64,000 nt of DNA from Desulfolutivibrio sulfoxidireducens (GCF_013376475.1 NZ_CP045508.1:741501-805500), one strand, 5' to 3'. Positions 1 to 9,203 are shown, counted from the first letter of the stretch. A program made the numbers and translations. Notes: a model not told the origin generated them from the letters alone.

Positions 1-727
1 GCACGAACTCGTGAAACATGCCGATGGCGTTGGAGCCGCCGCCCACGCAGGCCACTACGTAGTCGGGCAGGCGTCCGATTTTTTCGGCAAACTGGGCCTT
101 GGCCTCGCGGCCGATGACCGACTGGAAGAGCCGGACCAGGGTGGGGAAGGGGTGGGGGCCGGCGGCCGTGCCGAAGCAGTAGTGGGTGGTCTCCTGTTCC
201 GCGATCCAGACGCGCAGGGCGGCGTTGATGGCGTCCTTGAGCGTCTTTGTTCCGGACTGCACAGGCACCACAGTAGCGCCAAGGAGGTGCATGCGGCGCA
301 CGTTGTGGGCCTGTCGGCGCACGTCTTCGGCGCCCATGTAGACCGTGCATGTCAGGCCCAGCATGGCCGCAGCCGTGGCCGTGGCCACGCCATGCTGGCC
401 GGCTCCTGTCTCGGCCAATAACACTGATTTCCCCATATACTTGGTCAGAAGGCCCTGTCCCATGGTGTTATTGATCTTGTGCGCGCCGGTGTGATTCAAA
501 TCCTCGCGCTTGAGCCACAGATTCACGCCCAATCTCTTCGACAGATTCGGGCACAGATACAGGGGCGAGGGCCGTCCCACGTAGTCGGCCAGAAGGGCTT
601 TCAGCTCATTCTGGAAGGCCTGGGTGGGGATGATCTTTTCCATGGCCTCCTCGATTTCGAGAAGGGGCGGCATGAGCAGTTCCGGGACGAACTGGCCGCC
701 GAATTCACCAAAATAGCTCGTGTTCAT
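1..727 (-). CDS. trpB: Tryptophan synthase beta chain, C-terminal part beyond window
   Basis: PLP enzyme condensing indole with serine to make tryptophan, partner of TrpA. The reading frame is open to the left window edge, so only about the first 242 residues are present. It starts [20 protein letters not shown], a typical TrpB N-terminus. The PLP-lysine region is read as [14 protein letters not shown] and is followed by [20 protein letters not shown] (phosphate loop) lies just before the edge. It is the last gene of the supraoperon visible here; trpA would be expected beyond position 1. A 173-base gap with a hairpin repeat separates it from trpF, a larger spacing than between the other trp genes. 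Family assignment is secure. Confidence 0.95.
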   Translation of the reverse strand, partial: MNTSYFGEFGGQFVPELLMPPLLEIEEAMEKIIPTQAFQNELKALLADYVGRPSPLYLCPNLSKRLGVNLWLKREDLNHTGAHKINNTMGQGLLTKYMGKSVLLAETGAGQHGVATATAAAMLGLTCTVYMGAEDVRRQAHNVRRMHLLGATVVPVQSGTKTLKDAINAALRVWIAEQETTHYCFGTAAGPHPFPTLVRLFQSVIGREAKAQFAEKIGRLPDYVVACVGGGSNAIGMFHEFV

Positions 728-818
728 ATCGTGTCGGCACCTTGTTGCGTTTGTGTTGATGTCATGTCGTGGCGGGTGTCGCTTTCCTGTCCCCTGTCGA
801 AAGTTTTGGAAGGGGGGT

Positions 819-856
819 CCAGGGGGGAAACTTTTTTCAAAAAGTTTCCCCCCTGG
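819..856. repeat. Intercistronic hairpin, third copy of the CCAGGG repeat
   Basis: A perfect 18-bp inverted repeat with a 2-base centre lies in the trpF-trpB gap. It matches the hairpins at 6191-6228 and 7766-7803 except for one G-C pair replaced by A-T there, a compensated change. Here the element is in reverse orientation relative to those copies. The surrounding 728-900 holds no gene. Confidence 0.8.
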
Positions 857-900
857 CCGCCGGAGGCATTCCTCCCCCTCTCCTCTTTCTCTTCATTTCA

Positions 901-1545
901 TCATCCTTGGCCGCCCTGCGGCCATCGACCGGCCAGGATGGCGGCGGCGCGGGCGATAGCTTCATGGTCTTTGACCCCCGGGGCGGTTTCCAGGCCCGAA
1001 TTCAGGTCCAGGCCGTCGGGCGCGGCGGCGTCCAAGGCGGCTTCGAGGTTGTGCGGCCCGAGTCCGCCGGCCAGGAGCCAGGGGCGCGGCGCATGGAGGC
1101 CGGCCACCAGGGAGAAATCCATGGACCGGCCGTGGCCGCCGCCGGAGGTTCCGGCGTCGAGGAGAAAGAAGCGGCACACGGGGGCGAAGCGGTCCATGGC
1201 GTCTTGGATGGCCTGGGGCGAGCCGAGTTTTTCCGGCCACAGGGCCTTGATGACCCGGTCGGGACCCACGGCGCGGCAGAAGGCCACGTCCTGGCCGCCG
1301 TGGAGCTGGGCCAGATCGAGTTCGGCCTGGTCCATGATCCGAAGCACCTCGTCCGGGGTCTGTTCCACGAACACGCCGACGCGCAGGGCCTTTGCGGCTG
1401 GCAGGTCCCGGGCGGCCTGGGGGGATATGCGGCGCGGGCTTTTGGCCGCGAAGATGAACCCGGTCATGGCCGCGCCGGCGGCAAGGCAGGCGGTGACGTC
1501 CTGGGGGCGGGTCAGGCCGCAGACCTTGAAGAAGGGGGCGATCAT
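901..1545 (-). CDS. trpF: Phosphoribosylanthranilate isomerase
   Basis: Catalyses the Amadori rearrangement of N-(5'-phosphoribosyl)anthranilate to CdRP, third step of tryptophan synthesis. The 214-residue protein is the usual TrpF length. It opens with FFKVCGLTRPQDV, carrying the catalytic Cys of the KxCG(L/I) motif, and has the LAQLHGGQD strand and the C-terminal LLAGGLGPHN and GLDLNSGLE phosphate-binding elements of this TIM barrel. Its start overlaps the trpC stop by 4 bases, indicating translational coupling. A separate trpF, not fused to trpC as in enterics. Confidence 0.96.
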   Translation of the reverse strand: MIAPFFKVCGLTRPQDVTACLAAGAAMTGFIFAAKSPRRISPQAARDLPAAKALRVGVFVEQTPDEVLRIMDQAELDLAQLHGGQDVAFCRAVGPDRVIKALWPEKLGSPQAIQDAMDRFAPVCRFFLLDAGTSGGGHGRSMDFSLVAGLHAPRPWLLAGGLGPHNLEAALDAAAPDGLDLNSGLETAPGVKDHEAIARAAAILAGRWPQGGQG

Positions 1546-2345
1546 GCGCGGGCCTCGCCGGCGTTCGCCGCGACGAGGGCGGCCAGGGCCGCGCCGGGGT
1601 CGGCTTCGGACATGATGGATGTCCCGACCAGCACGGCGTCGAAGCCGAGCTGGGCCATGCGGGCGGCCTCGGCGGGCCTTGATATGCCGCTGGCGGAAAT
1701 CCAGACGCGGCCGGGGCGTTTGCGGGTCACGAGGCGTTCGGACACGGCAAGGTCCACCGTGAGCGTGACCAGGTCGCGGTTATTGACCTGGATGATGTGC
1801 GCGGCGTGGGCCTCGGCCCGGTCCAGGTCGGTTTCGTCGAAGACCTCGACCACGGCCTCGAGGCCAAGATCGTAGGTCACCCGGAGCATGTCCGTCAGAT
1901 CGGCGTCGCTGAGCATGCGCACGATCAGAAGCAGGGCCGAGGCCGGATGGGCCGCGGTCGCGGCCACCTGGAGGGGATGGACGAGAAAGTCCTTGCGCAG
2001 AAGCGGCATGCCGGGCGCGGCCTTGGCGATCTCGTCCAGGTAGGCGAGGCTGCCCTTGAAATAGGCCTCTTCCGTGAGCACGGAGACGCAGGCGGCCCCG
2101 TTTGCGGCATAGATGCGGGCCACGTCGGCCGGGGCCAGGCCCAGGTTGATGTCCCCCTTCGACGGCGAGGCCCGCTTGTATTCGGCGATGACCGCCGCGC
2201 GCTTCCCCGGGACAGCCGCGTCCAGGATGGCCCCGGAAAAGGACGGCCGGGGGGCGGTCAAGGGCGGCGGCAGGCCGCCGGCCTCGGCCAGGGCCATGAG
2301 CCGTTCGACCTCGGTCCGCTTGGCGGCGCGGAATTTCTCAAGCAT
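1542..2345 (-). CDS. trpC: Indole-3-glycerol phosphate synthase
   Basis: Closes the indole ring from CdRP. The 267-residue TIM barrel shows the diagnostic AVIAEYKRASPSKGDI segment (substrate and catalytic Lys), LLRKDFLVHPLQV (catalytic Lys) and IQVNNRDLVTLTVDL. Length is normal. It overlaps trpD by 8 bases upstream and trpF by 4 bases downstream, so trpD-trpC-trpF are tightly coupled. Confidence 0.97.
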   Translation of the reverse strand: MLEKFRAAKRTEVERLMALAEAGGLPPPLTAPRPSFSGAILDAAVPGKRAAVIAEYKRASPSKGDINLGLAPADVARIYAANGAACVSVLTEEAYFKGSLAYLDEIAKAAPGMPLLRKDFLVHPLQVAATAAHPASALLLIVRMLSDADLTDMLRVTYDLGLEAVVEVFDETDLDRAEAHAAHIIQVNNRDLVTLTVDLAVSERLVTRKRPGRVWISASGISRPAEAARMAQLGFDAVLVGTSIMSEADPGAALAALVAANAGEARA

Positions 2346-3342
2346 CGGCCACTCCGAAGGTTTTGGCGGCGATGCCCGAGGCCACCACGTCCCGGGCCTT
2401 GTCCATGGCCGGGCGCAGTTCCAGGTTTTCGAGCAGGTGCAGGGCCGCGCCGAGGTTTAAGGCCAGCATGTCCAGCATGGCCGCCGGACCCTTGCCGGCC
2501 AGAAGGCCGCGCAGGGTGGCGATGGCCTCGTCGCGGCCGGAGACCACCACCTCGCCGGGCTTGTGGGCGGTGAATCCCAGGGCGGCCGGGTCGATGCGGT
2601 CCTTTTTCAGCCAGCCGTCGCGAACCCAGCACACGTCGGCCGGGCCGAACGGGGTCAGCTCGTCGAAGCCGCCGGCGCCGTGCACCACCACGCCGTGCCG
2701 AAGGCCGGTCAGGGCCAGGACCTCGGCCATGAGCGGAACGTGGCGCGAGGTGGGCACGCCCAGAATCTGGTGCGTGGGCCGGGCGGGATTGAGGAGCGGT
2801 CCCATGAGGTTGAACAGGGTGCGCGCCCCAAGCTCCTTGCGGATGGGGCCGATGCGCTTGAATGCCGGGTGGTAGCTGGGGGCGAAGAGGAAGACGAAGT
2901 TGGTGGCGTCGAGGGAGGCCTTGACGGCGGCGGGCTCGACCACCAGATCGAACCCCAGGGCCTCCACGGCGTCGGCCGAGCCGCAGGCGCTGGACACGGC
3001 GCGGTTGCCGTGCTTGACCACCTTATGCCCCATGGCGGCCAGGAAAAGGGCCACGGCTGTGGAGCAGTTGAACGAGCAGGTATTGTCGCCGCCCGTGCCG
3101 CAGGTGTCGATGCGGTCGCCGGACAGGTCGGGCACGAGGCGGGCCTCTTCGAGGGCGGCCTTGACCCCGGCCGCGATCTCCACGGCGGATTCGCCCTTGG
3201 TTTTGAGGCCCATGAGGAACGCGCCCACGCAGGAATTGGGCATCTCGCCGCTGTACATGGAGCGAAAACCGGTCAGGGCCAGATCCTCGGGCAGGTTTTT
3301 GCCCACGGCCAAAAGCTCCAGCGCTTCAACGAACTTGTCCAT
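2338..3342 (-). CDS. trpD: Anthranilate phosphoribosyltransferase
   Basis: Transfers the phosphoribosyl group of PRPP to anthranilate. The 334-residue protein has the glycine-rich DTCGTGGDNTCSFNCSTA loop that binds PRPP, KHGNRAVSSACGSADAVEALG, and the LFNLMGPLLNPARPTHQ segment. A free-standing TrpD, not fused to the TrpG glutaminase. It lies 24 bases downstream of trpG. Confidence 0.97.
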   Translation of the reverse strand: MDKFVEALELLAVGKNLPEDLALTGFRSMYSGEMPNSCVGAFLMGLKTKGESAVEIAAGVKAALEEARLVPDLSGDRIDTCGTGGDNTCSFNCSTAVALFLAAMGHKVVKHGNRAVSSACGSADAVEALGFDLVVEPAAVKASLDATNFVFLFAPSYHPAFKRIGPIRKELGARTLFNLMGPLLNPARPTHQILGVPTSRHVPLMAEVLALTGLRHGVVVHGAGGFDELTPFGPADVCWVRDGWLKKDRIDPAALGFTAHKPGEVVVSGRDEAIATLRGLLAGKGPAAMLDMLALNLGAALHLLENLELRPAMDKARDVVASGIAAKTFGVADA

Positions 3343-3366
3343 CGCGTGTCTCCTTTTCTCAGGCCG

Positions 3367-3957
3367 TTACCGACCGGCTCCCTGGGGGAGGATTTTTTCG
3401 GGAAAATTGGCCAGAAGCTTCATGCCGTCCGGGGTCAGGACCGACTCGGGATGAAACTGCACCCCCACCCAGGGCCGGTCGCGCCAGGAAAGCCCCATGA
3501 CCTCGTTCTCCTCGGTCCAGGCCGTGATCTCCAGCCTCCCCGGGGCCTTGGCCGCCCTGACCAGCAGCGAATGGTACCGGCAGCACTCGAAGGGGTTGGG
3601 GAGCCCCGCGAAAAGCCCGGTCTCCCGGTGATACACCATGGAGGTCTTGCCGTGCATGATCCGCTCCGCCACCACCACCGGCGCGCCCGCGAAATGCCCC
3701 AGTATCTGATGCCCCAGGCATATCCCCAAGACCGGCACCGTCTTGGGCAAAAGCTCCAGAAACCTCAGGCACAACCCGGCGTTCTCCGGGGTGCTCGGTC
3801 CCGGCGAGATGCATACCATCTCAAGCGTCCCGGACCCGGCCAGATCGAGAATCGACGGATCGTCGTTCTTTCGGACCTGGGGATCCTTCCCCAGCATCTG
3901 GAAGGCCTGCACCACGTTGAAGGTGAAGGAGTCGAAGTTATCAATAAGTAAAAACAT
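3367..3957 (-). CDS. trpG: Anthranilate synthase component II (glutamine amidotransferase)
   Basis: Class I glutaminase that feeds ammonia to TrpE. The 196-residue protein carries the triad: Cys in VLGICLGHQILG, His and Glu in VQFHPESVLT. The N-terminus MFLLIDNFDSFTFNVVQ is typical. Its start overlaps the trpE stop by 17 bases, which fits the equimolar TrpE-TrpG complex. The same subunit could serve aminodeoxychorismate synthase, but its position between trpE and trpD makes the anthranilate role primary. Confidence 0.96.
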   Translation of the reverse strand: MFLLIDNFDSFTFNVVQAFQMLGKDPQVRKNDDPSILDLAGSGTLEMVCISPGPSTPENAGLCLRFLELLPKTVPVLGICLGHQILGHFAGAPVVVAERIMHGKTSMVYHRETGLFAGLPNPFECCRYHSLLVRAAKAPGRLEITAWTEENEVMGLSWRDRPWVGVQFHPESVLTPDGMKLLANFPEKILPQGAGR

Positions 3958-5362
3958 CGCCGCCCTCCTTGGAAGCCAGGACCTCGGCCAGCACCCGGGC
4001 CTTGTTTTGACATTCCTTCCACTCCCTGGCCGGATCCGAGTCGTAGACGATGCCCGCGCCCGCCTGCCACGACAGCATGCCGTCCCTGATCCACAGACTT
4101 CTGATGGTGATGCCCGTGTCCAGGTCCACCCGGCCCGGATCGAGCCCGATCCAGCCGATGGAGCCGGCGTAGGGGCCGCGCGGCTGCTTCTCCAACTCCG
4201 CGATCATCTGCATGGCCCGGACCTTGGGCGCGCCGGAGACGGTGCCGGCCGGGAAGGTGGAGGCCAAAACGTCCAGGGCGTCCAGACCGTCCTTTAATTT
4301 CGCGGTCACGTAGGACACGATGTGCATGACGTGGGAAAACCGCTCCACGTCCATGAACTTCTCCACCCTGACCGTGCCCGGCGCGGCGATGCGGCCCAGG
4401 TCGTTGCGCCCGAGATCGACCAGCATGACGTGCTCGGCCCGTTCCTTGGGATCGGCCAGAAGCTCGGCGGCCAGGGCGTCGTCCTCGGCCGGATCGGCCC
4501 CGCGCGGCCGGGTCCCGGCGATGGGGCAGGTGGTCAGGGTCCCGTCCTGGCAGCGCACCAGAAGTTCCGGCGAGGACCCAAGCAACGTCACCCTCGGCAG
4601 GCGCATGAAGAACATGTACGGCGAGGGGTTGACCTGCCGCAGGCGGCGGTAGACCACGAAGGGGTTGCCGGAAAAGGGCGCGGAGAACCGTGTGGACAAA
4701 ACCACCTGGATGCACTCCCCGGCCCGGATCATGTCCTTGGCCGTGGACACGGCGGCCATGTAGCCCGCTTCGCCCGGCTTCGAGGACACCGCGCCGATCA
4801 CCGGCCGCTCCATGGCGTGGTAGATGTTCGAGTGGTCGATCTCGAGGGCGTGCCTGCCGCCGTCATCCAGGCTCAAATACGAGCAGCAGTGCCTGAGGTG
4901 GTCGAAGACCACCACCTTGCCCGGCAAGACCAGGCACGACTCGGCCTTCTCCGGCGGCAGGTCCGGCGCGAGCTTGGGCTCGAAGATCCCGGCCATGCCG
5001 TACCCGAAATAGCCGCACAGGGACCGGGAAATGGACGGCAGGTCGGAAAACTCCGTCGGCGGCAGGATCGTCAGCCGCCGGGTCAACTCCCGCAGTCCCT
5101 CCACGAAGGGCGCGCCCGAAAGCTCCTCCAGGGGGACCAGCCGCTTGTCCTTGGCGTGTACCCTGAGCCTGCCGCCCTTGATGTCCACCCGCAGCCGGAA
5201 ATCCCAGGCGATGACGCTGAAGCGGCCAAGCCTCCCGTCCACCTCGGCGCTTTCCAGCAAAATGCCCGGTTTTTCCCCCACAAGCCCCAAAAACAGGCTG
5301 ATCGGCGTCTGGACGTCGGCCGGAAGCCTCTGGCCCCGTTGCGTCAGGGTGATCGCGTTCAT
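3941..5362 (-). CDS. trpE: Anthranilate synthase component I
   Basis: Converts chorismate plus ammonia to anthranilate, the committed step to tryptophan. The start at 5362 (MNAITLTQRGQRLPADVQTP) gives 473 residues, normal for TrpE; the frame stays open further upstream but that part overlaps tyrA. Chorismate-binding motifs are clear: PSPYMFFMRLPRVTLLGSSPE, TCPIAGTRPRG, FPAGTVSGAPKVRAM, PYAGSIGWIG. The N-terminal LLESAEV segment corresponds to the tryptophan feedback site region. It overlaps tyrA by 4 bases. Confidence 0.96.
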   Translation of the reverse strand: MNAITLTQRGQRLPADVQTPISLFLGLVGEKPGILLESAEVDGRLGRFSVIAWDFRLRVDIKGGRLRVHAKDKRLVPLEELSGAPFVEGLRELTRRLTILPPTEFSDLPSISRSLCGYFGYGMAGIFEPKLAPDLPPEKAESCLVLPGKVVVFDHLRHCCSYLSLDDGGRHALEIDHSNIYHAMERPVIGAVSSKPGEAGYMAAVSTAKDMIRAGECIQVVLSTRFSAPFSGNPFVVYRRLRQVNPSPYMFFMRLPRVTLLGSSPELLVRCQDGTLTTCPIAGTRPRGADPAEDDALAAELLADPKERAEHVMLVDLGRNDLGRIAAPGTVRVEKFMDVERFSHVMHIVSYVTAKLKDGLDALDVLASTFPAGTVSGAPKVRAMQMIAELEKQPRGPYAGSIGWIGLDPGRVDLDTGITIRSLWIRDGMLSWQAGAGIVYDSDPAREWKECQNKARVLAEVLASKEGGDVFTY

Positions 5363-6171
5363 GATGCGTCCTTTGCGTCGGTTTCGCGGTTCCACCAGGC
5401 CGCCGCGCGCTTTGCCAGCAGATCCACGTCGCCTCCGGCGGCCATGTTCAGATAGTTGCGATAGGTGCGCACAGCCTCCTGGCTGTGCGGATTGGCCTCG
5501 AACAGCACCCCGAACAGCCCGGCATCCTCCAGGATGAGCTTCCTGGCCGCCTCGAGCCGCCTGGTGAACGACGGGGTGATGAATTTCTCGATCTCGCCGG
5601 CGTTTTGCTGCGCCGCCAGATAGGCCACAGTGGTCACGAAGTTCAGCCCCTGGACAAAGGCCATGGCCCGGTCGTGCTCGTGGGGGTCGGTGCGAAAGGG
5701 CGTGAACCCCAGCCGCTCCATGAGCCCCTCCACGGCCCGCGCCGCCTCCTCGTCGCGGCCCGGGCAGCCGGGCATCACCGCCACCCGCAGGGCCGTTCCC
5801 TCGCCCTCCGGCCCGGTTCTCTCCCCGGCTGCCGGATTCGGGCCGAAGAGCGGATGCGTGCCCACCACCGGCCCGGCGTAGGCCGAAAGCATGTCCTGCA
5901 CCGGCAACACCTTGACCGATCCCACGTCGGCCAGAATCGCGCCTTTTTTGATATGCGGGGCCACGCACCGGGCCACCTCGCCCGTAACCGTCACCGGCAC
6001 GGACAACAAGACCATATCGGCCCCGGCCACGCCCGCCGCGACCTTGTCCACGGTCAAAGGCCGGTCGATCTCGCGCACGGCAACCCCCGCCGTCCGGCAT
6101 CGGGCCGCGAACAGCCGGCCCATGCCGCCCCGCGCGCCGACAATGGCGATGGAGGAAAGGGGAAAAGTCAT
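5359..6171 (-). CDS. tyrA: Prephenate dehydrogenase
   Basis: NAD(P)-dependent oxidative decarboxylation of prephenate (or arogenate) toward tyrosine. The start at 6171 (MTFPLSSIAIVGARGGMGRLF) gives 270 residues with a Rossmann loop at the N-terminus (VGARGGMG) and the VVGTHPLFGPN motif with the catalytic His. A longer frame begins at 6291 but its first 40 residues come from the repeat element upstream, so it is rejected. No ACT or chorismate mutase domain is present; the mutase is on PheA. The GARGGMG loop is typical of the TyrA group seen next to trp genes. Confidence 0.92.
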   Translation of the reverse strand: MTFPLSSIAIVGARGGMGRLFAARCRTAGVAVREIDRPLTVDKVAAGVAGADMVLLSVPVTVTGEVARCVAPHIKKGAILADVGSVKVLPVQDMLSAYAGPVVGTHPLFGPNPAAGERTGPEGEGTALRVAVMPGCPGRDEEAARAVEGLMERLGFTPFRTDPHEHDRAMAFVQGLNFVTTVAYLAAQQNAGEIEKFITPSFTRRLEAARKLILEDAGLFGVLFEANPHSQEAVRTYRNYLNMAAGGDVDLLAKRAAAWWNRETDAKDAS

Positions 6172-6427
6172 GGGAAGAGCCTCCGGCGGCCAGGGAGGAA
6201 ACTTTTTGAAAAAAGTTTCCTCCCTGGACCCTCTTTCAAAAACTTTTGGCGCGGTCGCGGCGTCATGCCGTCGGCCTGCGGCTGACGGCATGACGCCGCG
6301 ACCGGAAGGGCGACTGGTTGCGCCAGGTCCAGGCTCCCTGTCGGGGGGGTCCGGGGGGAATCATTCCCCCCGGCGGGGGATGGGTTCGGGAAGGGGGCGG
6401 CGCCCCCTTCCCGAGAACATGCGCTGC
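6172..6427. repeat. Composite hairpin repeat, copy 1 (aroA-tyrA gap)
   Basis: The gap is filled by consecutive inverted repeats: stem A 6191-6228 (18 bp, 2-base centre), stem B 6253-6273 with 6285-6305 (21 bp perfect, 11-base loop), then two GC-rich palindromes in 6340-6415. The same order of elements recurs at 7751-7991. Stem B differs between copies at three positions and all three are compensated on the other arm. No coding sequence is seen. Confidence 0.85.
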
Positions 6428-7750
6428 TCATGACGTCACTTTGCTCCATTCGTCAAAGAACGTGGGAAACGATTTGGCCACGCAGCCGGGGTTGTCGAAG
6501 CGCGTGTCGATGCCGGACAGGCTGAAAAGGGCCATGCTCATGGCCATGCGGTGGTCGTCGTAGGTGGCGAAGGACACGGTATCGTGGGGCGGGATCAGGC
6601 CCGGCTCGATGCGCAGGCCGTCGGCCAGGACCGTGGCCCGCGCCCCGGCCCGGCCCAGGTTGTCGGCCAGGGCGGCCAGCCGGTCCGATTCCTTGATGCG
6701 CAGGTGGGCCACGTTGGTGATGGTGGTCGGCCCCACGGCCAATGCCGCGGCCACGGCCACCGTGGGCACCAGATCCGGGCAGTGGCCCATATCCACGTCG
6801 ATCCCCGAAAGGGGCGAGGGGAAGACCGTGACCGACGTGGCGTCTTGTGTGACCTGAGCGCCCATGCGGCGCAGGATGTCCACCATGGCCGTGTCGCCCT
6901 GGGCCGAGTCCCGGCGCAGGTTTGCAACGCGCACGGGGCGCGTGCCAAGGGCCCCGGCGGCCAGGAAATAGGAGGCGTTGGACCAGTCGCCCTCGACCCG
7001 GAAGGTCCCGGCGGCGTAGGCCCCGGGCCGGCAGAGGAACCGGATGCGGCCGGGCTCGGCCCGGGTGATGGTCGCCGGGTCGGTGACGGTCCAGGCCTCG
7101 CCGCGTGTGGTCTCCACGGTCACGGGAACCCCGGCGTCGGCCATGGCCGCAAGGGTCACGGCCACATAGGGCCAGGACACGGCCTTTTTGCCCGTGACCA
7201 GGATCGTGAGCGGCCCGGCGGCCAGGGGTGAGGCCAGAAGCAGCCCCGAAAGGTACTGGCTGCTCTCCTCCAGGGTGATCTCGGCCGTTCCGCCGGACAG
7301 TCCCCGGGCCTGGATGCCAAGCGGCGGACATTCGGGCCGGCCGAGAAACGCAACCCCGGCCCCCAGGCCTTCCAGGACCCGGGTCAACTCCCCAACGGGC
7401 CTCTCGTGCATGCGGCCCCGGCCGGTCACCTCGAACAGCCCGTGCCCGGCGGCGGCCACGGCCACGATCAGCCGGCAGGTGGTGCCGGATTCGCCCACAT
7501 CGAGCACCACGGGCGTCTTCTCGCCGCCGTGCGGTCTGCCGGCCACTCCCGTGACCTCATATTCGCCGCCGCTTCCCGTGATTTTCGCGCCCATGGCCGC
7601 AAGACAGGCCCGGGTGCGTTCCAGGTCCTGGCTCTCCAGGACCCCCGCCACCCGGGAAACGCCGTTGGCCAGCGCGGCGCGGATCAGCGCCCGATGGGAC
7701 ACGGACTTGGATGGCGGGGCGGTGATGATGAGGGGAGGGGAAGAAGTCAT
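6428..7750 (-). CDS. aroA: 3-phosphoshikimate 1-carboxyvinyltransferase (EPSP synthase)
   Basis: Joins shikimate 3-phosphate and PEP to form EPSP, the sixth shikimate step. The 440-residue protein opens with ITAPPSKSVSHRALIRAAL (substrate-binding Lys, Ser, Arg), then has DVGESGTTCRLI, EESSQYLSGLLLASPLA, and the C-terminal LRIKESDRL and YDDHRMAMSMAL motifs. The GESGTT form in place of the usual GNSGTT (N to E) and the overall divergence from the enterobacterial enzyme suggest a class II-like EPSPS; this is inference. It sits between two copies of the hairpin repeat. Confidence 0.96.
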   Translation of the reverse strand: MTSSPPLIITAPPSKSVSHRALIRAALANGVSRVAGVLESQDLERTRACLAAMGAKITGSGGEYEVTGVAGRPHGGEKTPVVLDVGESGTTCRLIVAVAAAGHGLFEVTGRGRMHERPVGELTRVLEGLGAGVAFLGRPECPPLGIQARGLSGGTAEITLEESSQYLSGLLLASPLAAGPLTILVTGKKAVSWPYVAVTLAAMADAGVPVTVETTRGEAWTVTDPATITRAEPGRIRFLCRPGAYAAGTFRVEGDWSNASYFLAAGALGTRPVRVANLRRDSAQGDTAMVDILRRMGAQVTQDATSVTVFPSPLSGIDVDMGHCPDLVPTVAVAAALAVGPTTITNVAHLRIKESDRLAALADNLGRAGARATVLADGLRIEPGLIPPHDTVSFATYDDHRMAMSMALFSLSGIDTRFDNPGCVAKSFPTFFDEWSKVTS

Positions 7751-7991
7751 GGGAGCCTCCGGCGGCCAGGGAGGAAACTTTTTGAAAAAAGTTTCCTCCC
7801 TGGACCCTCTTTCAAAAACTTTTGGCGCGGTTGCGGCATCCTGCCGTCGGCCTGCGGCCGGCGGCAGGATGCCGCAACCGGTGGGACATATGTCCGGCCC
7901 CCTGTCGGGGGGGTCCGGGGGGAATCATTCCCCCCGGCGGGGGATGGGTTCGGGAAGGGGGCGGCGCCCCCTTCCCGAAAGCGTGGCGTCC
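7751..7991. repeat. Composite hairpin repeat, copy 2 (pheA-aroA gap)
   Basis: Same arrangement as 6172-6427: stem A 7766-7803, stem B 7828-7846 with 7862-7880, then the GGGGGGAAT palindrome and the TCGGGAAGGGGGC palindrome before the pheA stop. Stem A is identical to copy 1; stem B keeps pairing despite three base differences. Both copies lie just upstream of the start codon of the next gene in the operon. Confidence 0.85.
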
Positions 7992-9200
7992 TCATTCCTC
8001 GATCACCTCCATGCCCCCGGACACGTCGATATGCGGGCCGGTGGGGTAGCAGCCCAGGATGCGCAGGCTGTGGGTGCAGGCCCGCAGCTCGTCCAGGAGT
8101 TTGGCGTATTCGGCGCGGCTTAGGTCGCACTGCAGGTCGGCGAAGAACACGTATTTCCATTTCTCGCCCCGAAACGGCCGGGATTCGAGCTTGGTCATGT
8201 TGATGCCCCGGCCGGCGAGCTTTTCGAGCACCGCGTGCAGGGACCCGGGCTTGTCCGGGAGGTTGAAGAGGATCGACGTCTTGTCCCGGTTTTCCTGTTT
8301 GGTGTCGGCCGGGCCGATGATGAGAAACCGGGTCCAGTTGTCGGGCAGGTCCTCGATATGCGCGGCCAGGATATTGAGGTTATGCATCTCGCCCAGGCGG
8401 CAGTGCCCGATGGCCGCGGCCGAGGGGGTTTTGAGGATGCGCAGGGCGGCGGCGGCGGTGCTCTCGGTGGGGATGATCCGGGCCTTGGGCAGGTGGGCGC
8501 GCAGCCACCCGGCGCACTGGGCCAGGGGTTGGGGGTGGGAGTAGACGGTCTTGACGTGGGCCAGATCCGTGGCCTTGGAGAGCAGGGCGTGGCTGATCTT
8601 GCAGTAGACCTCGGCCTGGACGAAGACGTCGAAGCGCATGAAGAGATCCAGGCTCTGGCCCACAGTGCCCTGAAGGGAGTTTTCCAGGGGCACGAGCCCG
8701 AGATCGGCCTCGCGGGAGGCCACGGCGGCGAACACGTCGTCGATGGAGGGCTTGGGTTCGAATTCGCCGGCCCGGCCCAGGGTGGCCATGGCCGCGAAGT
8801 GGGAGAAGGTGCCCTCGGGTCCCAGGTAGACCACCTTTTCCGGGCGTTGCAGGCGGCGCGAGGAGGACAGGATCTCGCGGTAGATGACGCGCAGGTGTTC
8901 GGTGGGCAGGGGTCCGGTGTTCGCGGCGGCCAGGCGTTTCAGGACCTCTTTTTCCCGGAAGGGCTTGAACACGGCCTGGCTGGTGCCGGCCTTGCGCCGG
9001 CCGACCTCCAGGCTGGCGGCGGCCCGGCGGTTTAAAAGGCCGAGGATGGCGTCGTCGATGGTGTCGATGTCCCGGCGCACGCCGGCCAGGAACCGTTCCA
9101 GGTCCTCGGGCGAGGCGGCCTGCTCGCCGGGCGCGGCGGCCGGGGCCATGCTTGCGGCCTTGGCGGGCTTTTTCGGCTTGGCGGTCGTTTCGGAGGTCAC
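7992..9200 (-). CDS. pheA: Bifunctional chorismate mutase / prephenate dehydratase (P-protein)
   Basis: Converts chorismate to prephenate and then to phenylpyruvate. In the 402-residue protein, residues about 30-115 are an AroQ mutase domain (DLERFLAGVRRDIDTIDDAIL, RREIL-type helix IYREILSSSRRLQ), about 120-300 the dehydratase domain (VYLGPEGTFSHFAA, LGLVPLENSLQGTVG, and the catalytic TRF motif in WTRFLIIG), and about 310-390 an ACT domain (KPGSLHAVLEKLAGRGINM and ESRP) that normally senses phenylalanine. An extra Ala/Lys-rich N-terminal tail of about 30 residues precedes the mutase domain. It lies 3 bases downstream of the 3-dehydroquinate synthase gene. Confidence 0.95.
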   Translation of the reverse strand: MTSETTAKPKKPAKAASMAPAAAPGEQAASPEDLERFLAGVRRDIDTIDDAILGLLNRRAAASLEVGRRKAGTSQAVFKPFREKEVLKRLAAANTGPLPTEHLRVIYREILSSSRRLQRPEKVVYLGPEGTFSHFAAMATLGRAGEFEPKPSIDDVFAAVASREADLGLVPLENSLQGTVGQSLDLFMRFDVFVQAEVYCKISHALLSKATDLAHVKTVYSHPQPLAQCAGWLRAHLPKARIIPTESTAAAALRILKTPSAAAIGHCRLGEMHNLNILAAHIEDLPDNWTRFLIIGPADTKQENRDKTSILFNLPDKPGSLHAVLEKLAGRGINMTKLESRPFRGEKWKYVFFADLQCDLSRAEYAKLLDELRACTHSLRILGCYPTGPHIDVSGGMEVIEE

Positions 9201-9203
9201 GGC

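Noticed and set aside
5363-6100. Open frame upstream of trpE in the same register
   Set aside because: It lies over tyrA in another frame; composition is that of a shadow and trpE starts at 5362.
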